A stretch of 64,000 bases of DNA from positions 3,032,759 through 3,096,758 of the forward strand of contig OZ026560.1 of assembly GCA_964020155.1 (NCBI GenBank), in the 5' to 3' direction. The notes beneath the pieces are model-generated. The model saw only the letters and a program-made list of their open reading frames with translations. It ran no database searches and was not told the DNA's origin. The stretch's first letter is position 1. Each line of letters starts with the position of its first letter. Position numbers and translations under genes: made by a program. Positions 36,281 to 48,599 of this stretch are shown here, piece by piece. The DNA comes from Chondrilla cf. caribensis (taxonomy: Eukaryota > Porifera > Demospongiae > Chondrillida > Chondrillidae).

Positions 36281-36660
36281 AATATATGTGCTGTTGTTAT
36301 GTATTTTACAGTGTGTTTTCATTGAGTCATTGAATGAATTATCACAAAGTTGGTACATTTACTGTACACTTCAGTAACTACAGACTAAATACAAACAGCG
36401 CTTACATCACATTGAACTAAATACACTAACCTACATATCAGCAAAATGGAATACACATGCACACACACAACATTTCGCAACAGAAAATACTAAAACGAAG
36501 CACAGCTGTTTGTGGATTCCTGTTCTTGTAGCAGTCTACTTTGACTTTAGGTTCAGTTTAGATAGTCCACCTCTGAATTGTCCCATGATGCATCGAACTA
36601 CAGCAGACAAGGGAGTCACAGAACCAGGGCTGTCACAGTAGGTTTCTCCAAACAAATTAA
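36281..36660. repeat. Array tail module, copy 5
   Basis: Tail following remnant 2, ending at a CA tract. Confidence 0.8.

Positions 36661-36662
<2 letters not shown>

Positions 36663-36745
<83 letters not shown>
36663..36745. repeat. CA microsatellite, about 83 bp
   Basis: Perfect CA tract, then CACCC-rich low-complexity DNA to about 36,845. Confidence 0.96.
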
Positions 36746-36746
<1 letters not shown>

Positions 36747-36849
36747 CCACACACACTACAAAACACACCCACCCACATCCAACCACATCCACCCACACCC
36801 ACACCCATTCACACACACACATTTCCACCTATACGCAGCACACACATTT

Positions 36850-38525
36850 ATAGATTACTCTTTACAAATTACTACATGGTCTATTTTTAATTGGTATTGT
36901 GTTCAGTAATTATAAACATTGATTCTACACTCAAGTGGTAGAATGCGGTTGGCTAGGGTAGGGTTAGGATGAACTATCATACCATTATCGTTGGCCAATA
37001 TGACAATATTTGTAGTATTTCACAAAATATCGATGTAATAAAAATATCATGTATCATCAGTATCAAGACATCATACATGATATATTATCAACATATCTGA
37101 GGCTGTGTTGTAGTTGTAGCCTGTCTAGGTGTGCTACAACAGTGATAGTTAAATAACTAGATAAATCATCAAGAAGTTAAATTGCTGTTGCGCACCTAGA
37201 TATTAAAGGCCATGTGAAAACCACTGTTGAAGTCTATAGAGATGTTGAATTGTGTTAGCAAGAAATACTTATTGCAGTAGAAGATCTAAGCATGAGAATA
37301 TCGCAATATTTAGTTATATTGAGATATTGATGGGGACTAGTTAGCTGAATAACCTTCAAGTGGATATCGACCAACACTAGCTATATACTATATTTCAACC
37401 GAATTTCCGTGATCTAGAGTAAGAATAGACGCATGAATGAGTATACCTAATAACATCCTTAAAGCAAAAGCAATCCCCATGAAATGACTCTTGAAAATTT
37501 AGCCGGGCTAAGAGGATTATGCAATGTAGGAATAGATAATAGAGTTACTCACCTAAGTCAGTCTTCCACCAAAATGAAGGTCACGTTGTTTCTCTAGTAC
37601 TATAGTTCTATAAATAACATGGCCTTCATTTTGGTGAGCGTGAAATAGAACTCTACATTTATATTTTTAACAACGCATGTCTTTCTACATTAAATAGGCG
37701 CTGTTCACATGAACGTTCACAAAATGATACGGTACAATATAGACTAGATAACATATTATGGTAAATGGCTGTCCTGATCGATACAGAATTACGGAATACA
37801 GAGGTGTCCGGATTTTTCAGGTGCCTAAATACCAGTTTTAAATGGAGAAAGATTCGGGACAATGGTTCAATGTCCGTTATATGCAGGTGTCCGCTTTTTC
37901 CAGAGTCCGGATTAACAGGTTCTACTGTAGTAACATTTGGTATATTTTGTTTTTCTGCGAACTTAGAGAGTTTCCCTCTGAAGCTTGCACAAAGAAGAGA
38001 CAACATTGAAGAATATCCAATACTAATTTCGTTGGATTCCGCTCAATTCCGAAATAACGAACATCAGTGTTCGAATCTCCATTACAATGTCCAAATTAAT
38101 ATATATTCGGACGCAAAGGAGAAATGCACCGTATTCCATCAAACGTGAATCGATTGGCACCATTACCGCTGTACTTTTAATCATCCTAAGGTGCTTAAGT
38201 ACTGGTACTTTCAGAGGTACAGATAACAAACTGATGAAAATCTGGATGTCCGAATTTCCATGCGTCCGAATTTATATTGTCATTTCAATATATGCTGCGA
38301 TGGTGCCCCATTACCATCGGTGGGACAACTTACTGCTGAACGCTTCAATGGACGAACGATTTGCTTTCAAAGAAACCAAAAAATGGCCTAAATCCAACAA
38401 ATTGAATATTGGCGGCCACCGCTATTAAGAGTGTGGGCGACCTCAATCGGACTCCCCTAACGAACGGAAACAATTACCTCGCTAACGCTCGGTAATTATT
38501 TACTCTACATGCCGATCGTCCGAAA
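36850..38525. other. Region without recognised gene, containing transposon-like fragments
   Basis: Takes the place that the EF-hand fossil holds in other units. 37,197-37,470 is the second copy of the repeat at 4,965. 37,567-37,580 and 37,623-37,636 form a 14-bp inverted repeat. From 37,760 to 38,280 TGTCCG motifs and an end-like CAGTAGAACCTGTTAATCC (minus strand, about 37,930) suggest a decayed pogo/mariner relative. No transposase frame is convincing. Confidence 0.45.
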
Positions 38526-38529
38526 ATTG

Positions 38530-38715
38530 ATTACCTACTCTAACCAGTTGCATAACCGCAGCACATTTTTCGGTTAGCTGGCTTTGTACTAAAACTATCC
38601 ATAGCGCACTAGCTGAATAGGTAGCAGAAAAGCAAAGAACGTACTAACCAACCTATAGATCCTGCACCATCTTGAACAGCAGTTGTTAACTGCTAATCTA
38701 GTTAGCTACGTGGTT
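38530..38715 (+). promoter_or_regulatory. Orphan Roco 5' module, degenerate
   Basis: Retains CCTGCACCATCTTGAACAGC (one change in the core) and the 3' part of the module, but no Roco coding sequence follows. Lies 1.5 kb upstream of Roco copy 3. Confidence 0.5.
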
Positions 38716-39149
38716 CAAGGAAAACACAGATTTATACCTGCAAACTATGAACACTGTGAAAGTGTGGAACTATACCCGCTATAGGGGGGTGACATATTTA
38801 TATTTATTGCCCGATGACGTCATACATCAAAGAGACCGGTATGCCAGTATACAGGTCACCAGCACTGCAGTAACCTGCAAGCGCCCCCTAAACCTAGCAA
38901 CAGGACCGCACAATTATCACATCAATCAACACTTTAGAAGACCATTGTCAATCCACGTCACAATGAAATTGCTTACACAATAGCTAGTGGTTGGCTTTCC
39001 TCACTGCTAGAAGGCTGCTAATGCTTATGATAGACCATTTTCTTGAAAGAGAAACAAAATTACTGAAAATATCGAAACGAGGGGAAGAAAAGTATTTGAA
39101 TTCAAATGTACAGCGTATTTTTCTAGGAGGCTATTTTGCGATAAGCCAC

Positions 39150-39221
39150 TTACTACACGCTCTCTTCGCGCCCTCGGGTCTCAAGCAGTAAACGCAATAC
39201 GGCACAGAGAGCGTGTAGTAA
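39150..39221. repeat. Inverted repeat, 16-bp perfect arms
   Basis: TTACTACACGCTCTCT at 39,150-39,165 pairs with 39,206-39,221 around a 40-base loop. Could be an element end or an RNA hairpin. Confidence 0.8.
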
Positions 39222-39297
39222 CTAGTACGTATATGCACACACAATACATCAATATCTGGTAATGGCATTGTACTTATTGCACAGGAGAAGAAAGTGT

Positions 39298-39597
39298 CAT
39301 ACATACAAAAGTACACACATAACAACACAGTATACACACATGTATACGTACACCATCACCACAACATGATGAAAACAAAACTACAGACAACAATACAAAC
39401 ATGTACCAATACAAAACTTACTGGAAGAGGTTGGAGGTACCTCGATAGCAGGTGGAGGCACACTAGAGGTGTGCGTGTCAACCACTCCCCAAGTACACAC
39501 TGGCATATTCTGCTGCTGGAGAACATCCAATAGCTGAGGTCTACACGGGTTGTTGCTGGCTGAGTTGTGACTTTACAGTGAAGACCGAAGAAGACAA
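39298..39597. repeat. Partial copy of the DENN-distal segment
   Basis: Matches 35,205-35,510 (ACCATCACCACAACATGATG ... CTGGAAGAGGTTGGAGGTAC), then ends abruptly before the promoter module of Roco copy 3. Confidence 0.7.
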
Positions 39598-39654
39598 CCG
39601 CATTTGAAATGATTAGATCGGATACGACTCCTATACGATAAGAATCTACACATT

Positions 39655-39979
39655 TGGCGGAGCAAACGAAGAACCTAGGTTTAAGCTACAATACGCTACA
39701 AAACTGACCATTTCATTCTGCAACATGTTTTTGGTTAAATGTATCACCACTAGCCGAGTAGGCAGCAGAAAAGCAAAGAACGAACAACAAACCAACCTAC
39801 CGATCCCGCTGCGCCATCTTGAACAGCAGTTGTTAGCAGCTTTGAATTAGTCTGACGTATGTGATTATGTGACGTCAAATAACGAGTACAATATTGCAAT
39901 AGCTGTGGCGGTGGTGTCACATAAAATGGAGGTGAAGGAGGGGCTGGGTACGAGACTAGCTATGAATCTAGTTACGTAC
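39655..39979 (+). promoter_or_regulatory. Roco 5' module of copy 3, interrupted
   Basis: Core GCGCCATCTTG at 39,811. About 110 bp of unrelated sequence separates the GCAGCT part from the ATGAATCTAGTTACGTACC part at 39,962, and a MITE then interrupts the leader. Confidence 0.55.
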
Positions 39980-40183
39980 CGTATAGCGGGAAAGTTTCGA
40001 GGACTAAAAGTTTCGCGAATTTCGCGAAGAAACGGGTATTCGCGAAAGTTTTATTCGTGAACACCCGATGACGTAATCGTCTGACAATCAATTAACGCTA
40101 TAGGCGTTTAATACGCAAAACTTTTGTCGCGAAATCGAGCGATTCGCGAAAGTTTTGCCCCGCGAAACTTTCCGTCCGTACGG
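39980..40183. mobile_element. MITE of about 0.2 kb in the 5' leader of Roco copy 3
   Basis: Left end CCGTATAGCGGGAAAGTTT; the right end inverted reads CCGTACGGACGGAAAGTTT, and CGCGAA motifs recur inside. Flanking leader sequence is continuous in other copies (ACGTACC then CTGGT). No coding potential. Exact ends and target duplication are uncertain by a few bases. Confidence 0.78.
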
Positions 40184-40245
40184 CACCTGGTTCACGATAG
40201 ACACCAAACATCGAGACTGGAATGTAGTATCCTGGTTCATGCAAG

Positions 40246-43200
40246 ATGGATGATTTCTTTAAGGCTTGTGAAGAAGGGAACTTGGACAAAGTCAAGAAGT
40301 TTATCAAGAAAGGATACGATGTGAACGAGACAAGTGAAAGATCCTTTCTGTCGATAACACCGCTAATGTATGCAGCTGGTGAGGGAAGATTTGATGTTGT
40401 AAAATACTTAATCGATCATGGTGCTGATGTCAATAAGAAAGATTACGAAGAGCGAACAGCAATTCACTATGCTAGTGAGAGGGGTAGCTTGAAAGTAGTC
40501 GAGGCATTACTTAGTAATGGTGCAGAAATTGATGTAGAGGATGAGAATCGTTGTACTCCTCTAACGTTGGCAGCTGAAAAGCGACACATTGATATTTCAT
40601 TGTATTTAATCAATCGTGGTGCTGATGTTAATAAGAAAGATTTTCGTATGATGCGAACAGCACTTCACTATGCTAGTGTGTGGGATGACTTGAAAGTAGT
40701 CGAGACATTACTTAGTAAGGGTGCAGAAATTGATGTAGAGGATGAGTATCGTTGTACTCCTCTAATGTTGGCAGCTGAATATCGACACATTGATACTTCA
40801 TTGTATTTAATCAATCGTGGTGCTGATGTTGATAAGAAAGATGGTCGTAAGCGAACAGCACTTCACTATGCTAGTGAGAGGGGTGACTTGAAAGTAGTCA
40901 AGGCATTACTTAGTAAGGGTGCAGAAATTGATGTAGAGGATGAGTATCGTTGTACTCCTCTAATGTTGGCAGCTGAATATCGACACATTGATATTTTATT
41001 GTATTTAATCAATTGTGGTGCTGATGTTAATAAGAAATATTTTCGTATGATGCGAAGAGCACTTCTCTATGGATTCCAGACAGATCTAGAACATGATCAT
41101 CGTACTCCTCTATTGTTGGCAGCTGAAAGGAGACACAATGATATTTTATTGCATTTAATCGATCATGGTGCTGATGTTAAGAATAAAGATGATCGTAAGC
41201 GAACAGCACTTCACTATGCTATTGAGAATGGTGATTTGAAAGTAGTTGAGGCATTACTCAATAAGGGAGCAGAAATTGATGTAGAGGATGAGGATTGCTG
41301 TACTCCTCTAATTTTGGCAGTTGAAAGGGGACACAGTGATATTTTATTACTTTTAATCAATTGCAGTGCTGATGTTAATAAGAAAGATAGTCATAAGCGA
41401 ACAGCACTTCACTATGCTAGTGAGAGGGGACGCTTGAAAGTAGTCAATGCATTACTTAGTAAGGGTGCAGAAATTGATGTAGAGGATGAGAATCATTGTA
41501 CTCCTCTAATATTGGCTGCAAAGGATCAAAGGTTAGCCACTATGTGTCACCTCATCAAAGCAGGTGCCAATGTAAAGCAATTTGTAGATTATTACTGTGA
41601 TATTGGGAAGGGTAGTTATTTTGAAAGGCATTATCTTTTACGCTTACTTCTTTATGCCATCAATAATAATCACATAGCAGAAGCAGGTGTTCTCATTACC
41701 AATGGTGTTGGTATTGAAGGAGAACTGGATATCAATCCACCCAGGACTGCTCTAACATTGTCTGCTGAGAATGGCCATGATTCATTAGTTAGGAACCTCA
41801 TTCTTCAAGGAGTTAATGTCAACTACCAGGACGACAGTGGTCGTAGTGCTCTTCATTTTGCTGTTTCTTCTAATCGCATCCAGTGTGGTATCCTGCTAGT
41901 CGAAGCAGGAGCTGATTTGAGAGTTGTGGATAGAGATTCCCGCACACCCCTCGATTTGGCTTCCAAAGAGCTGGAAGATGCCATTAACCAGACACTGTCA
42001 TTCAATACGAAGAAGACCGTCTGTGTTATTGGTAATGCATACTGTGGTAAGAGCACACTTATTGCATCACTGCAGAATGAGAATGCTAAATTGTTGGCGA
42101 AACTCCGTCATCGTCTGTTTGGAGTGAAGAACATTAGTGAACGTACAGCTGGTATCGAACCAGTATCTCTCAGCAGTAAACGCTACGGAGACACGTTGTT
42201 TCTTGACTTTGCAGGTCAGCACGAATACCATGGTCCTCACGAAATGTTCTTGGAGTCCATTTCTAGCAAAAGTAGGTGCACTGTGACCATCATCATGGTT
42301 ATGAAAGTCACAGATGAAGAATATGCTATTTCTCAACAACTCGATCGATGGCTTCATCCTGTGTCTAAATTGGCTACAACTACGAATCCAATTCGAGTGA
42401 TTGTCATCGGAAGCCACATTGATAAGGTGAAATCCAAAGTGGAAGCCAAGAGCAAGTTGGAGCGCTGCTATCAAAGAGTTCGACAAAGCCTTTGTGATGC
42501 CCCTTTGAAGTTTCACGATGCATGCCACCTGGATTGCCGTCAACCTTACTCGAGTGATATCAAGAAGTTGTGTGCATATCTGAATGAGGTCCCAATACCT
42601 CAATACAAAGCAGCTGAAATGCCCTACAGTATCTGTTGGGTCATCTCTCGTATGAAGACCTCACTGGACAGTGAAGCCATTCGAGTATCAGATTTCACAA
42701 AGTGGATTGAGGAGAACAAGGCCAATCTCCCCACCAACCTCCCACCGTCAGAAGAAGTCTGCAAGGATCTCTCATCCACAGGTCACTTTATGTACCTCCC
42801 CAACAAGGAAGACCCGTCCAATGGTTGGCTTGTACTGGACCTCCCATTCATACTCCATAAGGTATATGGGACTCTATTCTCCCCTTCAAAGAAGGTTGTC
42901 GACAAATTTGGTCTTCTCAATTGTCAAAAGCTGTCAGTCCTTTTCCCCTCACTGCATCAAGGAATGGTTCACAATGTCTTAACCAGTTTGGAGTTCTGTA
43001 TCGATGTGGATCCGTCAATACTTGCAGAAGAAGTCACCCAGCTGACTGAGAGCACAGACAAGGATCTCGACCATCTGTTCTTCCCAGCACTGGTATCATC
43101 CCAGCCTCCTAAGGTCTTCCCGCACTCTCAACAAGGCTGTCATGTGCTATCATGGCAGTTGGTAGTGGTCAGAAGCCCCTTCATATCTCCTCGTCTCCTT

Positions 43201-45012
43201 CAAACCATCATCCTTCGATTGGCAGCTCATCGTGTTGTCCACCTCAAGCAAGATTCCAACACCAGGGAGCATTACTGTGATGTGTGGTGGAATGGAATCT
43301 TCTGGCAGTCAACCAAAGATGTTGATGTAGCAGTTCAAATCAGCAACAGCACCATAGTTGAGTTGATTGGAAGAAGCAAGGTCAGTCCGGAAGTTCTCTG
43401 CTCGTATGTTTCAACCATCGCTGGAGACATCTCTGCCACAATACGTGAACTGTCCCCAACTCTATCAGCTACTGCATACATCATCCACCCAGCCGACCCT
43501 CAAGTGCTGTTGGAGAATCCCAGATCCCCCTCTCCTCATGAGAAGTTTCCGGTGGATATTATACTGGAGAGTATCAGAGATGTCGGAAGCACTTGTCTGT
43601 CATGCAAAGTAGAGGAGGAACCAGCAACGAGAAAGCCCATTTCTGATTTGTTTTGTGGTTTTGTCCCAGAAGAAGACGTTATTCAACATTTGTCTTTTGT
43701 TGCTGGTGAGTTTGTGTGTTTATGTGTATGTATGCATGTAAACTGTGATGTGTGCTATTGTATAGTACTGTGGTGTTGTGTGTTGTGTGCTATTTGAACA
43801 CACAACAACTCTACTTTATTCTACAGTGCACTATTTGTTCAGTATTGTCCTCTATCTGTTTGTGTATGTACTGTACGTATGTACATGTGTACCACTGTAT
43901 AGTACTATTACATTGTAGTTCTGTCTGTAATTCTTGCACATCCATTGTTCATTGCGAGTGTGTGTTGTTGTACTGTAGTAAGTACTGTAGTTCATATTCC
44001 ATACTTCCAGGTACAACAGCACCTCGTCCTTGTCAAGTCTTTGACTGTGAAGCATTCATGGACATGTTCAAGGAAAGATTCCTCCAATCTGTAGATTCAC
44101 ATGCCATTGTGTTGAGACTGGAGGTAGAGAAGGTGATCTCTGGAAAGCTGTCTCACCGTATCAGAAACCAGTATGTTGGTGATGGAAATGAAGAGTTGTT
44201 TCTATACCTCGGAAGAAATGCTGATCCAGGAAGTATCCGTAAACTGTGTGATGTGATGGTGAGAGAAGCAGGCTATGCTATGATGAATGAACTTGGGAAA
44301 GACATGAAAAGAGAATTGGATCTACTCACAGGTATGCATGTACATGTTGTCATGTAGCTCAATATTTGTATACCATTTTATTGCAAGTTACACGCATTGT
44401 GTGCACATGTATTATGTACTTTGTGTGCTGTGTCTGATATTTACATGTACGTATAAGCACAACAAACATGATAGTGTATTTGTGTTTAATGCCTGCAACT
44501 TTTTACGTGAATCAATTATCTTTCTTTGCTTTCTACCAGATTCCAAGCTGAACACACCCACAGATCCCATTAACACCACACCCACTGAGCCTCTCAAGAC
44601 CACACCCACTAATCTCCTCATGTCCACACTCACTGATCCCCTCAAGACCACATTCACTGAGCATCTGAAGACAACACCCACTTATCCCTTAAAGACCACA
44701 CCCACTGGTCCCCTTATGACCACACCCACATTAAGTATTTTGAATCGTCATGTGATCCCCCATGTTTATCTCGATTGGCAGTGTGTTGGTCATGAATTGG
44801 AAGTAGATCTCTTCATGATGGAGATCATAGATGATGACAATCACCATGATGTGGAGAAGTGTTGTCGTACCATGTTCACCAGATGGTTGTCTCATGATGA
44901 AGGTACAGGAGGAGCCCCAAGACTCTGGAGAACAGTTCTCAAAGCTCTCAAGAATGTCGGGTACACCAATCTTGTTGGAGATGTGGAGAGAACACTGTTT
45001 GAGTATCAATAA
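40246..45012 (+). CDS. Roco copy 3: ankyrin-Roc-COR-CARD-like-Death protein, 1417 aa
   Basis: Exons 40246-43705, 44011-44331 and 44540-45012 join in phase with GT/AG borders. Six ankyrin doublets begin at residue 48; the fourth (about 41,030-41,110) is shortened and degenerate. Roc has Walker A GNAYCGKST at 596, still fitting GxxxxGKS/T although the other copies read GNACSGKST. DFAGQHEYH is at 654, and SHID replaces SHMD. COR follows, then a CARD-like exon whose middle (VISGKLSHRIRNQYVGDG, about 44,135-44,188) differs sharply from the VISEDLAFTIERH of copies 2 and 4 while its flanks are near identical. The linker has about 7 units and the Death domain is complete but more divergent (LFMMEIIDDDNHHDVEK). 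No frame break is seen. Confidence 0.92.
44552..44731 (+). repeat. Coding minisatellite in Roco copy 3 (about 7 units)
   Basis: 24-bp units encoding TTPTEPLK, STLTDPLK and TTPTYPLK, more diverged from one another than in copy 1. Confidence 0.88.
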
Positions 45013-45069
45013 CAGTAACAATGTTCTGTTTTATCAATGATCACCTCTGATCCCTCCCAACCACATCTG

Positions 45070-48045
45070 TAGATTTCCTCTTGACCACACCCACTAATCT
45101 CCAGACCATATCTGCAGCTTCCAACAGGACCACACCCACTGATCTCCTGTCAACCACAGCTTCAACTTCTCACCGGACTGCACCCAATGATTCCCTCCAG
45201 ACCACACCCACTGTTCCCTCCCACTACACCTAGTGATTCCCACTGTACTGCACCCAATGGTTGTTTCTAGAACACATGCTGTTTTCCTCCAGACCACACC
45301 CACTATCCCCCACAAGACCACACCCACTGTCCCCCTCCAGACCACACCTGTGACTTCCCTTGTGTTCTGCACTCTCATCTTGAGAAACACCCACTGGACC
45401 ACGCCCACTGGGCCACACCCACTGATTCCCTCCAGAACTCACCCAGTGGACAGCAAGGACTGATCCCCTCCAGACCACACCTAGTGATTTGCAATGGTCC
45501 ATGCCCACTGGACCACACCCACTGATTGCCTTTTGAATACACTCATTGCAGCCATATCTGTGGATTCCGACTTGACCACACCCACTGATCTCCAGTAGAA
45601 CACACCCACTGATCACCAGATCTGTGGCTTTCCACTGAACTGCACCCAATGATCCCTCAAGACCACACCCACTGTTCCCTTCCAGACAACACCTATTGCA
45701 AGTTCTGCTGGCCTACACTCAACGATCGTTTCTAGTGCATATATACCCACTGGACCACACCCATTGATCCCCTTCAACCCTTGTGCTCCAGACTCAATCA
45801 TTTCAAGAACACACCCACTGGGCCCACGCCCACTGTTCCCCTTCAGAACACCCACTGAACCACACCCACCAATAGCCTCCAGACCACATGTAATAATTCC
45901 TAGTGGACCACACCTACCAATTTCCTCTCATACGCACTGATCCCATCTAGCCATATCTGAGGATTCCAACTGATGATACATACCCACTGATCACCTCAAC
46001 ACCCCCTATATGGCTTCATTGTACCACACCCAATGTTTCCATTCAGATGGCATTAGTGGCTCTCAACTGACAATATCCACTAATCCCCTTCAGAACACAC
46101 CCACTGGACCACACCCAATGATAGCCTCCAGACCACAGGTAGTGACTCCAACTGGACCAAACCCACTGATTCCCTTCAGACTGCACCCACTGGACTACAA
46201 GCCCTGATCCCCTCCAAGCCACACCTAGTGATTGCACTGATTGATACCTACTGATCTCCACGCACAACCACACCCAATGATCCCCTTGAGACTATACTCA
46301 ATGTTGCTCTCAAGACCATGTCCAATGATGCCATCAAGATTACATCCAATGATATCCTCAAACCTACACCCGTTAAAACCCCCATGACCACACCCAATGA
46401 TACCCTAAAGACTACACCCACAGCACCTACCTGCTCAAGGCCTCACCCAATGATGCTCTAAAGATATCTCCCAATGATGCTGTCAAGTCCACATCTAATG
46501 ATGCCATCAAGACCACACCCAATAAAGCTTCCAAGCCCACACCCAATGATGCCTTCAAGTGCACACACACAGCACCTACCTGCTCAAGACCGCACCCAAT
46601 GATGCCCTCGAGACTTCGTCCAATGATCCCCTCAAGACCACACCCAACGATCCCCTCAAGTACACACCCAATGATCCCCAAAGACCATACCCAATGATCC
46701 ACTCAAGTACACACCCAGTGATGCCCTCAAGACCACATCAAATCATCCCCTCAAGACCAGATTCAATGATACCCTCAAGACAACACCCAATGATCCACTC
46801 AAGACCACACCCAATGATCCTCTCAAGACCTCGCCCAATGATGCCCACATTCCCACAACCAATGATGCCCTCAAGATCCCTCCTCCAGAACTCACACATT
46901 GGACCACACCCACTGATCCCCTCCAGACCACACCTATTGATGTACAATGGTCCATGCTCACTGGACCACACCCACTGATCACCTCAAGACCCTCAATATG
47001 GTTTTCACTCGACTGATCACCAGTAGAACACACCCACTGATCACCAGTAGGACACACCCACTGATCACCAGATCTGTGGCTTCTCACTGAACACCCAATG
47101 ATCCCTCAAGACCACACCCACTGTTCCCTTTCAGACAGCACCTAGCAACTTCTGCTGGACTACACTCAACGATCGTCTCTAGAACATATATTATACCCAC
47201 TGGACCACACCCATTGATCCCCTTCAACCCTTGTGTTCCAGACTCATTTCAAGAACACACCCACTGTTCCCCTTCAGAACACACCCACTGCACCATGCCC
47301 AATGATAGCCTCCAGAACACAGGTAGTGACTCCAACTGGACCACACCCACTGATTCCCTTCAGACCGCACCCACTGAACTACAAGCACTGCTCCCCTCCA
47401 AGCCACACCTAGTGATTCCACTGATTGATACCTACTGATCTCCATGCATAACCACGTCCACTGATGCCCTCAAGACCATGTCCAATGATGCCATCAAGAC
47501 TACATCCAATGATGTCCTCAAACCTACACCCGTTAATGCCCCCATGACCACACCCAATGATGCCCTAAAGACTACACACACAGCACCTACCTGCTCAAGG
47601 CCTCACCCAATGATGCCTAAAGATCTCTCCCAATGATGCTGTCAAGTCCACATCTAATGATGCCATCAAGACCACACCCAATAAAGCTTCCAAAACCACA
47701 CCCAATGATGCCTTCAAGTGCACACACACAGCACCTACCTGCTCAAGACCTCACCCAATGATGCCCTCAAAATCTCGTCCAATGATGGCCTCAAGACCAC
47801 ACCCAATGATACCTTCAAGACCACACTCAATGATACCCTCAAGCCCACAAACAATGATGCCCTTAAGACGCCGCCCAATGATCCCCTCAAGACCATGCCC
47901 AATGATGCCCACAAGACCGCACCTGATGATGCCCTCAAAATCACATCTATTGATGCCTTCAAGACCACGCCCAATGAACCACTCAAGACCACACCCAATG
48001 GTGCCCTCAAGACCACACCCAGTGATGCCCTCAAAACCACACATG
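45070..48045 (+). repeat. Non-coding 24-bp minisatellite downstream of Roco copy 3, about 3 kb
   Basis: Same proximal-to-distal change of unit type as after copies 1 and 2. A larger duplication is visible inside it: 46,010-46,610 resembles 47,280-47,760 (GATTGATACCTACTGATCTCC ... GCACCTACCTGCTCAAG). Confidence 0.92.
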
Positions 48046-48460
48046 TATAATAGTATATGTCCTAATGTGTATTGTACATTGTGTTTTCTATTCTTTTGTC
48101 TATTGAGTCATTAAAAAATTATCAATTGAAGTAATTGATTTTATTACGAAGTTGGTATATTTACTGTACACTTTCTTACGTACAGACTAAATACAACAAG
48201 CGCTTACATCACATTGAACTAAATACACTAACCTACATATCACCAAAATGGAATACACATGCACACACACACAACATTTCATAACAGAAAATACTAAAAC
48301 GAAGCACAGCTGTTTGTGGATTCCTGTTCTTGTAGCAGTCTACTTTGACTTTAGGTTCAGTTTAGATAGTCCACCTCTGAACTGTCCCATGATGCATCAA
48401 ACTACAGCAGACAAGGGAGTCACAGAACCAGGACTGTCACAGTGAGATCCTACCACAAGA
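48046..48460. repeat. Array tail module, copy 6
   Basis: Complete tail after the array of Roco copy 3. Confidence 0.8.
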
Positions 48461-48529
48461 GTTAAAACAACATGCAAGCAGTGCATATACACACCTCCAC
48501 AGCATATTACACACACACACATACACATG

Positions 48530-48530
<1 letters not shown>

Positions 48531-48594
<64 letters not shown>
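48531..48594. repeat. CA microsatellite
   Basis: CA tract after tail copy 6, ending at GCATGCGC. Confidence 0.95.
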
Positions 48595-48597
<3 letters not shown>

Positions 48598-48599
48598 TG

